Shown: positions 34,704 to 45,375 of the stretch, one piece after another
How positions within the stretch are numbered: the first letter of the stretch is position 1
How the letters are laid out: each line of letters starts with the position of its first letter
Source of the DNA: Linanthus parryae
Lineage: Eukaryota; Streptophyta; Magnoliopsida; Ericales; Polemoniaceae
Length of the DNA: 64,000 nucleotides
Assembly (NCBI GenBank): GCA_023055425.1
Contig: JALGPY010000002.1
Coordinates: forward strand, 137,821,927-137,885,926
Direction of reading: 5' to 3'
The notes under the pieces: generated by a model
What the model was told of the DNA's origin: nothing
Databases searched by the model: none
Seen by the model: the letters and a program-made list of their open reading frames with translations, nothing else
Made by a program: the position numbers and the translations under genes

Positions 34704-36100
34704 ACAATAACAAATTTGTTTTGAACAAAATGTTATAACATTATTTTAATGTTGCTAGGGTTTCTCCCCCCCCCCCCTTTTTTTTCTTAATCAAGGCTTT
34801 GAATGCCCATTTTGCCCTTCCCGGGATTTGCTCGAATATCTTTGTGCGTATCAATTATGACATTAGCTAGCGATATTATGCCTTGATTTTTGCGCTAATT
34901 GCTTATCAGATAAGCACGCCTTCCTTGGGAAGTCCATCCGTATCATGACCTTCTGTCATTAATTAGGATACGCTACCGAATCGTCGTAGCCTTTAGTAGG
35001 GTAATTGAATGTTGCCTTTATCAAGGCGTAAGTAATTGATGCTTACCCCTTTTCCAAGCTTTGCTGACTCAGCTAGAGAATTGAAGGGTCTCTACTGGGT
35101 CTATATAAACCCTGCCTTCTGCTACTTGGGTTCTTCATCCCACAATGTGGCTTGCCATGAGTCCCTACGACTGCTGGCTTCAACGCTTGTCTTTCGTTGA
35201 TTCATGTCAACTTCAAGTTGTGAAACCTGAGTTTGTGCTTTGTGCCATAGAAATAGCTTCCAAGATCTTCTTTACAAGGCTTATTGATCTTCATAACTAT
35301 CATAAAGAAGATGTAGATAATACATCATGCTTTCTCGAAGAATTTTCTTCGTCTATTATGTTTGCAGGTCTTGCTTTGCGCCGCCTCCCGGCGAGGTGCA
35401 GCGCCGTACTGACCTTCTTACCGATTCATAATGAACAGCGGATTTCTCCTCTAGCTTTCCTAGAGGATAATTTCTTGCCTCCACGTTCTTGAACTCGGGG
35501 TGGCGAGCCATCGCGCTCGTCTCCGTGGACAAGGAGCCTCTTGCCCTAGGAGTTGCTGCTTGCCTGTTCTTCACCGCCGCACACGCCGGAACAGGTGGTT
35601 CCTCAAGCACATCTCTTGGGGTGATGATCAGACAGAGGCCTTGTCAGATCCTGAGATCCTGAAGGTGGCGTCGCATAGCCTTTGTGACGTTTGTAGGACG
35701 CTCATTTTACTGCAAGACCCCACTTGCGATAGATCTTTGGTCGCAGACCATTATGTCGCATAGCCTTTGTTAGATCCTGTAGGCCGATCCTTTTACAGTA
35801 AGGATTTCCCTTCTGTGTAACTTTCGCGTGTAAGCTGCTATCTAGATGAATTGTAAGCCATGTTGGCCGTGTAATTAGCTCAGTCTGAGCTTTTTCGCTT
35901 GTAAGCTGCTATCTAGACTGATAAATTGTAAGTCGTTTTGACTTGTAATAATAAATTGCTTTGTATGATTTGCTGCTCTTGTCTCAACAAACTGCAACAT
36001 TCGCATGCGTATTGGCAAACTTCACCTTTTGCAGTGTCATATTCGCATTTTGTGGCTGTAATTTGCTATCCAATAGATAGTTTCGCAGGTTAAGAATCAT
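34704..36100. other. Tat B 3' region, mostly non-coding
   Basis: A C/T homopolymer run lies at 34765-34787. TCTATATAAACCC at 35099-35111 is a good + strand TATA box, followed 35 bp later by an ATG (35145) opening a 115-codon frame (MWLAMSPYDCWLQRL...) that I do not recognise. At 35780-35960 'TGTAAGCTGCTATCTAGA' repeats twice. No domain is recognised elsewhere. Confidence 0.45.
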
Positions 36101-36570
36101 TCATGAGAACTGCTATCTTAGCAGATGAGTTTTTAGATCGTTTGAGATCGCATTTGCATAGCTTTGCTATCTTGGCAGATAGGCTTGGGAATCACTTAAG
36201 ATTAGACTCAAGTACGGCTGCTATCTCAGCAGATAGGCTTTTGAAGATCACTTAAGATCATATTCACATAATTCTGCTATCACGGCAGATAGGCTTGGAG
36301 ATCACTTAAGATCATATTTGCATAGTGCTGCTATCATGGCAGATAGGCTTAAGGATCTCTTAAGATCACATTTGCTTAGTGCTGCCATCACGGCGGATGG
36401 GCTTGAGGATCACTTAAGATCATATTCGCATAATGCTGCTATCATGGCAGATAGGCTTATAGATCACTTAAGATACCATTTGCTTAGCGCTGCCATCACG
36501 GCGGACGGGCTTGAAGATCACTTAAGATCGTATTTGCATAATGCTGCTATCACGGCGGATAGGTTTTCGT
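36100..36570. repeat. 54-bp tandem repeat array in Tat B
   Basis: The word GCTGCTATCA (or variant GCTGCCATCA) recurs at 36273, 36327, 36381, 36435, 36489 and 36543, an exact 54-bp spacing, with older copies to the left at 36163 and 36217 spaced 54-56 bp. Adjacent units alternate between two subtypes. Because 54 is a multiple of three, one + strand frame stays open and encodes about five 18-residue repeats (AAITADGLEDHLRS-like). I treat it as non-coding minisatellite DNA. Confidence 0.85.
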
Positions 36571-36777
36571 TATTGAGAAATGAAGAAGTAAATAAAGCGA
36601 TAAAGACAGCTGAAATCATAAAGTTCTTCCCATTTGGGAGAAGCCTTTTATTATAGAACACTCTCATATGGGAGAGGTGAGATTACAATTCCCTCATATG
36701 GGAGAGAAGATGCCCGAAGCTTTAACAATACAGAGTATAAAGTAGGCATTGCAATCTAACGCATATAATGAGAGGAG

Positions 36778-38214
36778 TTAAGGATAATACTTCTTAATCC
36801 AGCGCATATTGACTGAGCTTGGGGTTGAGGCCGTCCCATGGAGCCTTTGTATGTTGCAGTAGCCCCTGTCAAATACTTCTTTGACTTCGAAGGGTCCTTC
36901 CCAGTTGGCTGAGAATTTTGGATGAGCCGCCTCTCGCATGCAGTGATCCGATGCGCGCAAGACCAGGTCCCCAACTACGAAATCTCGGCGTTGGACTGTT
37001 TTGTTGTACGCGCGAGCGATCCTTTCCTGATATGGCTTGTTAGTCCGTTTAGCCTGCTCCCGCTTTTCTTCTAGCAGAACTAAATCATGATCGCGTTGAT
37101 TCTCGTATAGTTCATGGAAAGCCAACCTTGCGGAGTTGACTTTTACCTCCGCATGTACTACGACTTCAGCCCCATAACATAAAAGAAACGGGGAGACACC
37201 TGTAGGAGTCCTTGGAGAAGTTCGATATGCCCACAAGGCTATGTTCAAAGAATCCGCCCATTTCTTGTGGTCGTCCGCAACCATCTTGCTCAAGATTCTC
37301 AGCAACGTCTTGTTAGTTGCCTCCGCTTGACCATTCCCTTTCGGATAATATGGGGTAGAACATATCTGCCTTATGTTGTACTCTGCTAGCTTCGCAGCTA
37401 CCTGGCGATTGACGAAGGGGGTACCATTATCCGAGAGAATTATGTTAGGAATCCCAAACCTGCATATGATGTTCTCTTGGATAAAATGGACTACAGCGAG
37501 CGCATTTGCTGTCTTCAGTGGTATTGCTTCTACCCACTTAGTGAACAACTCGGTCGCCGTGAGAATGAACTGGTTCCCGTGCGAGGTTGGTCGGATGGGG
37601 CCAACAAAATCCAAAGCCCAAGTATGGAACGGCCATGGTGTTCCCAACGCATGTAGATCTACAGCAGGAGCATGCACTAGGTTGCCTTTGAATTGGCACT
37701 CCTGGCACCTTCTTACTTTAGCACGACAGTCTATTTCCATGGTGGGCCAGAAGTAACCGACTGTGAGTAGCTGTCTGCATAACTTCGCACCTCCCTGATG
37801 TTCCACTTGATGAGAGAGGTCCATCACCTCTTGTGCTTCCTTGTTGTCTAGGCATCGCAGCAAGTTACCCTCGTGGCCTCTTCGCCATATTATATTTTCT
37901 TGCACCACGTACCGTGCTGCTTTCCTCTTTAGTTTCTCAGCTTCTTTTCTCGACTCAGGCTCGATCCCCTGTGTAAGAAAGTCAAAGAATGGCTTCCTCC
38001 AATCCATGTCATCATCGACCAGAGAAATTGATAAAGAGTCCTTAATCAGTGCGCAACTCTCGCAATTTCCTTGGATCAACGCCGCGGCCGATGACATGTC
38101 CGGCCAATGAATTCCATACCTCTGGGCTTTCCGATAGATTGACACCTCACTTTCGCCACAAGTATGTTGGTGAATCTTTTCTAACAGCGCTTGTCCCTCC
38201 TGCTATGAGACGCA
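36778..38214 (-). pseudogene. Tat B integrase
   Basis: The 455-residue frame from 38145 has the zinc-binding N-terminus LSHQVEHQGG...RRCQECQF, the catalytic core WALDFVGPI (Asp), IILSDNGTPF (Asp) and GNGQAEATNKTL (Glu), and the C-terminal RRDFVVGDLVLR...WEGPFEVKE, ending MRWIKKYYP at the last codons. The core looks complete and every catalytic residue is present. Upstream in the same frame are two stops near 38205-38217. There is no chromodomain. The function of the intact protein is insertion of element cDNA. Confidence 0.92.
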
Positions 38215-38865
38215 TCACATGAGTATTCCGCCAGGGCCTCTGTAGTAGAGGGTGTTGTCATGTATGCAATACCCCTTTGTGGACGCCCAGTTTTCGTTGC
38301 TCGTTCCTTCTGCGATGGCACGCAATATTGACTGTCTCCAGTCCGCATCATCCATGCATTCGTCGTCGCACACGTCCTCTGTCAACGCCGAGGATGTTCG
38401 CACTTCAATCGAGATTCTCGCGGGACATTTATCCGCACTAACCTTGGATCCCAAGGTAGCTAAAGCATCAGCATGCCTATTGTCTGCTCTGGGCTTGTGC
38501 TCGTACCTGACATCGTAGAACTGCTGCACCAGTTTCTGTACCAAGGTCCGGTAGGGAAATAGGTTTATCTCCTTCAAACCATACTTGCCCGAGGCTTGTT
38601 TGACGATTAGCTTGGAATCCCTCAAAACCATCAAGTTTCTTACTTCTTGTGCCCTTGCTGCAGGAAGACTAGCGATAAGAGCTTCATACTCTGCTTCGTT
38701 GTTGGTGACTGCGAAGTCAAGCTTTGCGGACATTTGTATGACCTCTCCGTCGGGTTTGGTCAGGACTATTCCGATTCCTCCACCTTTCCTTGTCGATGAC
38801 CCATCGAAGTGGAGCGTCCAGTAAGGCAACTCAACTGCATAGATCTCAGGTCCTTCTAGTTTCTC
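38215..38865 (-). pseudogene. Tat B second (archaeal-type) RNase H
   Basis: The frame 38829-38215 reads YWTLHFDGSSTRKGGGIGIV, TNNEAEYEALIASL, MVLRDSKLIVKQASG and HADALATLGSKV, an RNase HI-like domain with its Asp-Glu-Asp-Asp residues in place. It stays in one frame with RT and integrase and is bounded by stops at 38866 and 38215. In RLRDSKL the usual GDS of RNase H is RDS. This is the diagnostic extra domain of Tat elements. Confidence 0.9.
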
Positions 38866-40509
38866 CTAAATTACAGGCTCATGACTATTATCAGGGAACT
38901 GTGCTAGCAAATCTGCCACCGCTTGCGACTTGATTGCCCGGGGTCGAACGCATTCATATTGGGAAATGGTCATATACCATTTTGCCAGTATTCCCCCAGG
39001 AGTAGTGTGAGTCAAAAGATACCGTATAGGATCACTCTTTGTAACCACCACCACTTTGTGCGAAGCAAAATAGTGCTTTAACTTCTCTATTACAAAGAAT
39101 AAGGCAATGCAATGACGCTCGATGTCCGTGTACCTTGATTCTGCGGGCTGCACTATGCGAGAAATGTAGTAGATCGGCCTTTCTTGTCCCTCATACTCCT
39201 GAGCCAAGAGTGCCCCTATAGACCTCTTTGTCGACGTTAGATACATCAAGAGCGGTGATCCGAGCTGGGGTGCGATCATTACCTTTGACGATGTCAACAA
39301 GTCCTTTAGCTTTTCAAACGCAGCTTCATGCTCTGTAGTCCAGTTATACACAGCATCTTTCTTGAGGAGATTGCTAAAACAAAATGTAATTTCGGCGATG
39401 GCCGGGATGAACCTTCGCAGGTAAGATAGCTTCCCCAAGAAAGTCTTCAAGGCGCTCTGGTTGTGCGGCGCCGTCATGCTAGTGATGGCCGATACTTTCG
39501 CGGGATCAGGCTCTATTCCTTGACGATGCACTACACATCCCAAGAACTTCCCCGAGGTTACTCCAAATGCGCATTTCATGGGATTCATCTTTAACTGGAA
39601 GCTTCTGCATCTGTTGAATACTTTCCGCAAATCGCCCAAGTGATCGGCCTCTTCTTTGGACTTGACAATCAAGTCGTCCACGTAGAATTCTACTTCTTTG
39701 TGCATAATATCGTGGAGCAGGGCCATCATGGCTCGCTGATAAGTGGCACCTACGTTCTTGAGACCGAAAGGCATGACCGTGTAATTGAAGACCCCCACTG
39801 GTTTGATGAACGCGGTTTTCCGTGCATCTTCAGGGTCCATTTTGATCTGATTGTACCCACTGAAGCCGTCCATGAAGCTGAACATGCGATGACCCGCGGT
39901 CCAATCGATAAGTAGATCGACGTTGGGAAGCGGAAAATCATCTTTGGGACAGAAACGATTAAGGTCTCGTAAGTCCACACAAATGCGAAGTTGCCCGTTC
40001 TTCTTCACCACTGGCACGATGTTGGCCAACCATGTAGGATGGTGATTTGGCTCGATGAATTTGGCATCCATAAGTTTGACAATTTCTTGTTTGATCTTCA
40101 CATTGAGCTCCGGCCTAAAGCTTCTTATGGTCTGCTTTACCGGTTTAGATCCTGGGATGACATCTAAACGGTGCATGGCGATGCTCGTGTCCAGAACAGG
40201 CATCTCATCATACTCCCATGTGAATACGTCCTTGTACTCGGTCAGGAGCTGCAGTAAACTTTCCTCTTCCTCTCTCGTGAGGTCTGCACTCAGAAAGACT
40301 AGCCTCCTCTTTTCTTCGCTTGGTCTTAGGAATACCTCCTTCAGTTCCTGCTTTTGTGGTCTAGGCTTGTCCTCCATGCATTCGGGCGCTTGTTTGAGTT
40401 TTTCCTCTAAAACGCCTGGCGTTGGTCTGTCTCTTTCCATGACCTGCTTGATTTGGTTGATTTGCTCAGGGATATCCCCATGCTCACGTGGGGGTATCCC
40501 CGCTCACCT
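38866..40509 (-). pseudogene. Tat B reverse transcriptase and RNase H
   Basis: A 524-residue frame (40440-38866) contains EYKDVFTWEYDEMP, LRICVDLRDLNRFCPKDDFP, FMDGFSGYNQIKM, the catalytic YVDD at 39673-39684, CAFGVTSGKFLGCVV, and RNase H with LLMYLTSTKRSIGALLAQ, RYTDIERHCIALFF and SQAVADLLAQFP. It is the longest undamaged piece of gag-pol in the window and all RT motifs look intact. Single stops bound it at both ends (40510-40518 and 38866). Confidence 0.93.
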
Positions 40510-41346
40510 TCATATGCGGTAGCATTTCTTCCCGTTAGCGTAGAAGCTTTCTATCTCTTTGCCTTCAGGGTCATGCTTTTCTATCCTCTTCAGGGTGTAA
40601 ACATTCTTCCTTTGGTAGGCAATCCGTGGTGCCTCTTCTCGCGTAGACGGCTTTTCTTTGGACTCCTCTCTTGTCACCATCACTCCTGCAGGTGACTGAT
40701 CTTTAATGTCCTCCCAACGAGGCAAAGGAGTGGGGTTGAACGGCCCCGGCGTTTACTCATCTGACATCTCCGTGAACCATACCGCCTCAGTGAGGTGCGC
40801 CTCATCCAAATTGAAAGGATTTGTGGAGGCTGGTATTTCTACTATTCTGTCATTCCAAATAGCTTTCATCACCTGGTGAGCTGTTGAAGGGACCGCATCG
40901 AAGCGATGAATCCAGGCCCGGCCTATAATCATGTGATACGTAGTGTTCGCATCTATGACATAGAACTTGGCCGAACATTTGATTTTGCCGATCTGGAGAC
41001 CCAGACGGATCCATCCTATCGTCGTTCTAGAGTCGCTTCCGAATCCCATCAGCGGGAATGGACGCCTGACAATCTTCTGCTCCGGGATTCCTGCTAGCTT
41101 CAGAGTGTTGAGCGAGACAACGTTGACTGCTGCTCCTCCATCGACAAACGCTCTTTTGAACTCCACGCCATTGATGACTGCCGTTACATACAGAGGCTTC
41201 TGGTGGCTCGCATCTGTCTTCTTGTCGTTTGCAGAGAAGGTTATGACCTTTTCTGTAGAGCGAGATGCCCTGACAACCTTCCCATTGGAGACCGTGATAT
41301 CTTCCTCGTAATCTTCCGCTATCCTCAGGATCGCCTTTGTCATTTT
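40510..41346 (-). pseudogene. Tat B aspartic protease
   Basis: The frame from 41343 reads ITVSNGKVVRASRSTEKV, KPLYVTAVINGVEFKRAFVDGGAAVNVVS (active-site Asp in VDGG), PLMGFGSDSRTTIGWIRLGL and YHMIIGRAWIHRFDAVPS. A TAA (CAA in Tat C) stops it near 40753. The frame then reopens to a TGA at the end of NGKKCYRI, which Tat C shares. The enzyme would cut Gag-Pol. Confidence 0.88.
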
Positions 41347-43107
41347 CTACCGGCATTTCTCCGAGAAGTTCATTTCATCGAAGAACCTGCTGAACCCGTG
41401 CGACCCCTTCATTTGATCAGCACGTTCGTCCTCCGTGTCTATGATGTAGTCCTCGTCATTGTGGATCTCGGCAATGATGGGTAGACCATCCTCTGCAACC
41501 TCTTCAAGGTCCATAATCGAGATCATAGCAACCTCTTTGCCCTTGGGCTCTTGCTCTGCGTGAGCACGCAGTGGATTGTTTGGCACATCCTTCCTCGGGT
41601 CGCTGACAATCATCTCGCCATTTTTCATCTTTTGGCTTACCATGATTCTGAGCTTCTTGCAGTCAGTCGTGGGATGCATGACCTTTCCGTGACATTCGCA
41701 CCACTTTGGGTCCCTCACCATCTCCTTGGAGGGTGTCCTTTCAAGCGGCGGCAAGATTCCGTCTTTACGCCATTGTCTGCACAAATCACTCGCTTCCTCT
41801 ACCGAACATGGTAGAGGTGGTGCCTCGAAGTTTGCGATCTTCGGCTACTTTTGGGGAGAGACCATATTCACTTCGGCTTCACGTCCCCTTTTGTAGCTGA
41901 ACCTCCCAATTTTAAAGGTAGTCCCGCTCGGGGATCTCTCAGGGGCGTGCCTCTTTTTCTGCCTCTCCACTATAGGCTCTATGTTCTTTGTGCATTCGAT
42001 CAGCTTTGAAAATGTAGGAGTTTGCAGGTTGATAAGCATACCTTTGTACTCGTCTCGCATGCACTGCAGGCATATTTCCACGAGTCTGATCTCAAGTATC
42101 ACATCTTTGCATTCCAAGGACTTGGCCCTGAACTTCTTGATGAATGTTACTCCATCCTCCTCGCGCTTCTGGTACATCTGCGAAAGATGAATCATTGTAA
42201 CCTTTTCTTCCATCTGGAAGAATTTGGTATAAAATTTCTGGACCATAACGTCCCAGGTCTTCACAGATCCAGCCTCCAGTGTCCTATACCACTTGTAGAC
42301 CACGTTCCCCAGGGATTTAGGGAAATCGCGCATCAGCAGCTTAGGATCAGCCCCGTATGGCCCCATCACATCGATGAAACGCATGACATGCTCGTGGGCG
42401 TTTCCATTGACATCTTCGAACTTGTCCCATTTAGGAGCCTTGTACCCAGCAGGGTTAGGCATGAGGTAGATCTCGCGTGGGATAGGTGGATCGTTGTCAA
42501 GCTTCGGGATGATGGTGTCCGCGAACGGTTGATTAGCTAGGATGGTTTCTATGCGCCGCTGCAGCGACGTCATACACTCCGGCGCATTTCCCCAAGCAGC
42601 AGGAGGAGGGGTTGTTGCAGTTGGAGGTGACACATATGTCGCGGAAGAGCTAGGAACGTATTGTGGATTCGCATTGCCCCACGCCGCCGGCGGAGGAGGC
42701 AAAGGATATTTTGAAGACGGATTGGCTGCCAGGATTGGCGGTTGAGGCACATGAGTGGTAAGAGGCAACATTTGAGCTGTTTGCCCATGCGCCGTTGCCG
42801 GCGGAGTTTGAAGGTTAGGATTAGGTGGTGTGGTTGAATCTCCCAATCCTTGAGTGGTGGAAGTTCCTCCTCCCTGAGAGACGACAGTGGCCGGCGCAGG
42901 ATTTGGGGCAAGAGTCCCCAAGATAGCCATTATCCGTTCCAGCTGCGCAGATTGAGCTTTGAGAGCCTTCGCCTGGTTCTGGATGGTGGCGTCCAAGGCC
43001 TCTATCGTCGGAGCTTCACCGGCGGCTGTAGGAGTACGGCGGGCCTCCTCTCCCGAGGTGGTCTCCGTGGAAGGCGATATGTTACTGACATCATCTTCAT
43101 GAGACAT
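41347..43107 (-). pseudogene. Tat B gag
   Basis: The start is taken at the ATG of MSHEDDVSN (43107), which Tat C shares; the frame is open further upstream only into the LTR. Residues 1-200 are Ala/Pro/Thr/Gln-rich and disordered in appearance. The retrotransposon-gag domain follows (WYRTLEAGSVKTWDVMVQKF to LIECTKNIEP). A zinc motif CECHGKVMHPTTDC (C-x2-H-x4-H-x4-C) lies near 41690. Two in-frame TAG codons (41845, 41347) interrupt it; at the first, Tat C has a Gln codon. Gag forms the particle. Confidence 0.9.
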
Positions 43108-43124
43108 GGTTGCTTGCAATGGTA

Positions 43125-43144
43125 AGTTCACGTCGGGTTCACCA
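43125..43144 (-). promoter_or_regulatory. Primer-binding site of Tat B
   Basis: The minus strand reads TGGTGAACCCGACGTGAACT two bases after the LTR end. It starts with TGG (complement of tRNA CCA) and is almost identical in Tat C. I could not assign the tRNA by eye. Confidence 0.65.
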
Positions 43145-43146
43145 AA

Positions 43147-43768
43147 TGTGTACGAGAGAATCCTGCAGAGAGAATTCAATATACACCAAGAGCATAGGAT
43201 AGAAATAACACAGGAAGTGTTGGGTTGTGTGTAGGGAGAGAGTAAGGCAATAGCACTGTGTGAGAGAGAGACGGGATTTTGGCAGAGCTTCCGCTTAGTT
43301 CAGGTGAGTCCCCCTTGTATGGAAGGGTTAACGACCTATATATAACGGAGAATGTGACCGTTGTAGTGTGGTTAATGCGCCCATCAATGGCGGCTTAATT
43401 ATCTTAACCACAACGGCACGTTCGTCCGCGAATATAGGGACCGTTACAGCACGTTATCTGCGTATACCGGAACCGTTACAAGGTTGACCAGGTTTGACCG
43501 GGTCTATGGAGCTCGTGCCATAAATCTCTCAAAAGCAGTTACTAGGGTCGCGCGCGGGCTTGGTTGTCGCTCGCGCGCGACAGGACTTACTCTAGCCTCC
43601 AAACCACTAAGTCCCTACAAGTCCCGTGAGGTGGTATGCGAGGGCCCTGTCTCGCAGCCCCCACGTGGATCAGCGCGGCTGGTGATCCAGTGTGTGTAGA
43701 GCACAGTATGGTAAGCTGGATGATCTCCACGTGGCTAAGATCTGCCTGTCCAGAAAGCACTATCTACA
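43147..43768 (-). repeat. 5' LTR of Tat B
   Basis: On the + strand it runs from TGTGTACGAGAG to ACTATCTACA, 622 bp, closely matching 29103-29702. It keeps the GC-rich GCGCGCGGGCTTGGTTGTCG stretch at 43552-43580 that the 3' LTR lacks. Confidence 0.94.
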
Positions 43769-45362
43769 ACTATATTTAATAATGGCTAGATTATTAAATA
43801 CAGCTCCCACTATTTTTCTACGGATTAATAACCCTCAAATATTAATGCGGAAAATATCATTATATTTTCTAGTGGGTGCCAAGATCCCTATTTCACTTCT
43901 TTTGAGCTTGCTTTGGCAAGTCACCCAAAATTAGTTATATAGGTAGGAACAATTTCCAAATGCATCCTTATGAAAATCTTGGTTCAATTGGGCAAATAAC
44001 TCCTTATTTATCCATCCCATGGATAATCCCAATTGTTTGCCTCTTGGCTTTTAATCTTATTAAAATCTCCTAGTTGCGTCCAACCTCTTACTTAGACAGT
44101 TGCACATTACTTGCTTGTGCCATCGCAACACAGTCATGACAAATCAAGTCGCACTGCTTTAGCATGCACGAGCTTGATAATCATGATCATGAAGAGTGTC
44201 TAAATAACGAGAAGGCAAAAAGGCAATATTTAAATTGAGGGATTTTATATTCAATTTTAATTTTTTTTGTTGATCCATATCAACTGATCTACTTATTTTA
44301 GTTTGAGAAAAACTTTAAATAAAAGATTCGGGTTGTTAATTATCTTATTATCAAATTGCATGCATCATCCATACACCAACAACAATAGTAAGACAATAAT
44401 GTAAACATCCACAAAAGAAATTAACGTGATAAGGATATGGCCTCCTAGACTAAGATATTCCCAAGCCAATGAGAATATCTATGAACCCCAGAATAGAAAA
44501 CGCATCTCCATGTGCCTCCATCTTTTGGTCCATCCTTCATAGCTTCGTGGAATGCTCCATGCTCCATGTTGTGGCACCTTTAATTCTTTGGGCTTCTTTT
44601 CTTCAATCTTGGCTATCTATCTATTTTATCTAGTACTAGCTAACATCTATACTAAACAAAATAAATATCACTAGTTGAGAAAAAAATACATGCTCGCAGG
44701 CCGTAAACCTTAATTAATTATAACATCAAATTGATCAGCTAGCAGGTTGTAAACAAACCACAAAATTAAACATCCACAACAAAACACATCTAAGGCCATA
44801 TCCAATCACCATGCAAATTACACATAAACAATTAAAACCAATTTTTAACGCGCTTAGTCGATTTTAATTGATTTTGGACGTGCTACGGTTAAAACGGTCC
44901 AATGGGTTCACTATTAAATAGCCGAACCGCCCAAAAAGGACCAAGGCGCGGCCTTAGGCCGGTCGGCCGAGCCCCACGCTAGGCCGGCCCGAGCCCTTGG
45001 CCGTTCCCTATCTTGGGAGACAAGGCAAGGGGTCGGTCCCTAGGGGGTCGAACCTCCTTAGGGAGTTGTTTCCAAAACAACTCCTTGCCTTGTTGCCCAA
45101 GTTTAGTTGTTTCCATGTTTGAAAGCCCCCTTTTTCAAGCATGTGCCCAAACCCAAGCTCTTAGATCCAAAATTACTCACAACCTATAATATCAAACTCA
45201 CTAATATTCACATCCAATGTTAAATTAGATCTTGTTTGTTTTGAATCAAATTCAAGTTGCATCTAATATGCTAAATTTGTCGTTTTAACGCAATAATCAA
45301 AAATTATGGGTGAAAAACAACAAAACGTAACACATAAACCACGTTATGCTCTACGACCTGTG
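43769..45362 (-). other. Angela A1 leader (5' untranslated region)
   Basis: The region is colinear with the A3 leader (12980-14594). It lies between the primer-binding site and the Tat B insertion, and carries the same GC-rich block near 44930-45060. No gene is seen. Confidence 0.8.
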
Positions 45363-45374
45363 GCTCTGATACCA
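45363..45374 (-). promoter_or_regulatory. Primer-binding site of Angela A1
   Basis: The minus strand reads TGGTATCAGAGC one base from the 5' LTR, the canonical initiator-Met tRNA site. Confidence 0.92.
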
Positions 45375-45375
45375 C

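Larger units (their letters stand above)
29103..43768 (-). mobile_element. Ty3/gypsy Tat-lineage element B, nearly complete
   Basis: Paired LTRs (29103-29702 and 43147-43768), PBS, polypurine tract and a full gag-pro-RT-RH-aRH-IN frame on the minus strand identify a 14.7-kb Tat element. Flanks are ACTTT (29098-29102) and ACTAT (43769-43773), a target duplication with one mismatch. Angela A3 has a single ACTAT at the same place in its leader, which serves as a paralogous empty site. The LTRs differ at roughly 23 of 600 compared positions by hand count, plus one 22-24-bp indel. The 7-kb region between pol and the 3' LTR carries a gene on the opposite strand and a 54-bp tandem array. Confidence 0.94.

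Noticed and set aside
34765..34787. C/T homopolymer considered as a polypurine tract of Tat B
   Set aside because: The real tract sits next to the 3' LTR at 29703-29718; this run is 5 kb from any LTR.
42022..42540. 172-codon + strand ORF opposite Tat B gag
   Set aside because: It is the complement of the gag domain, whose minus-strand reading is conserved in Tat C. A mirror frame also exists in C for the same reason.
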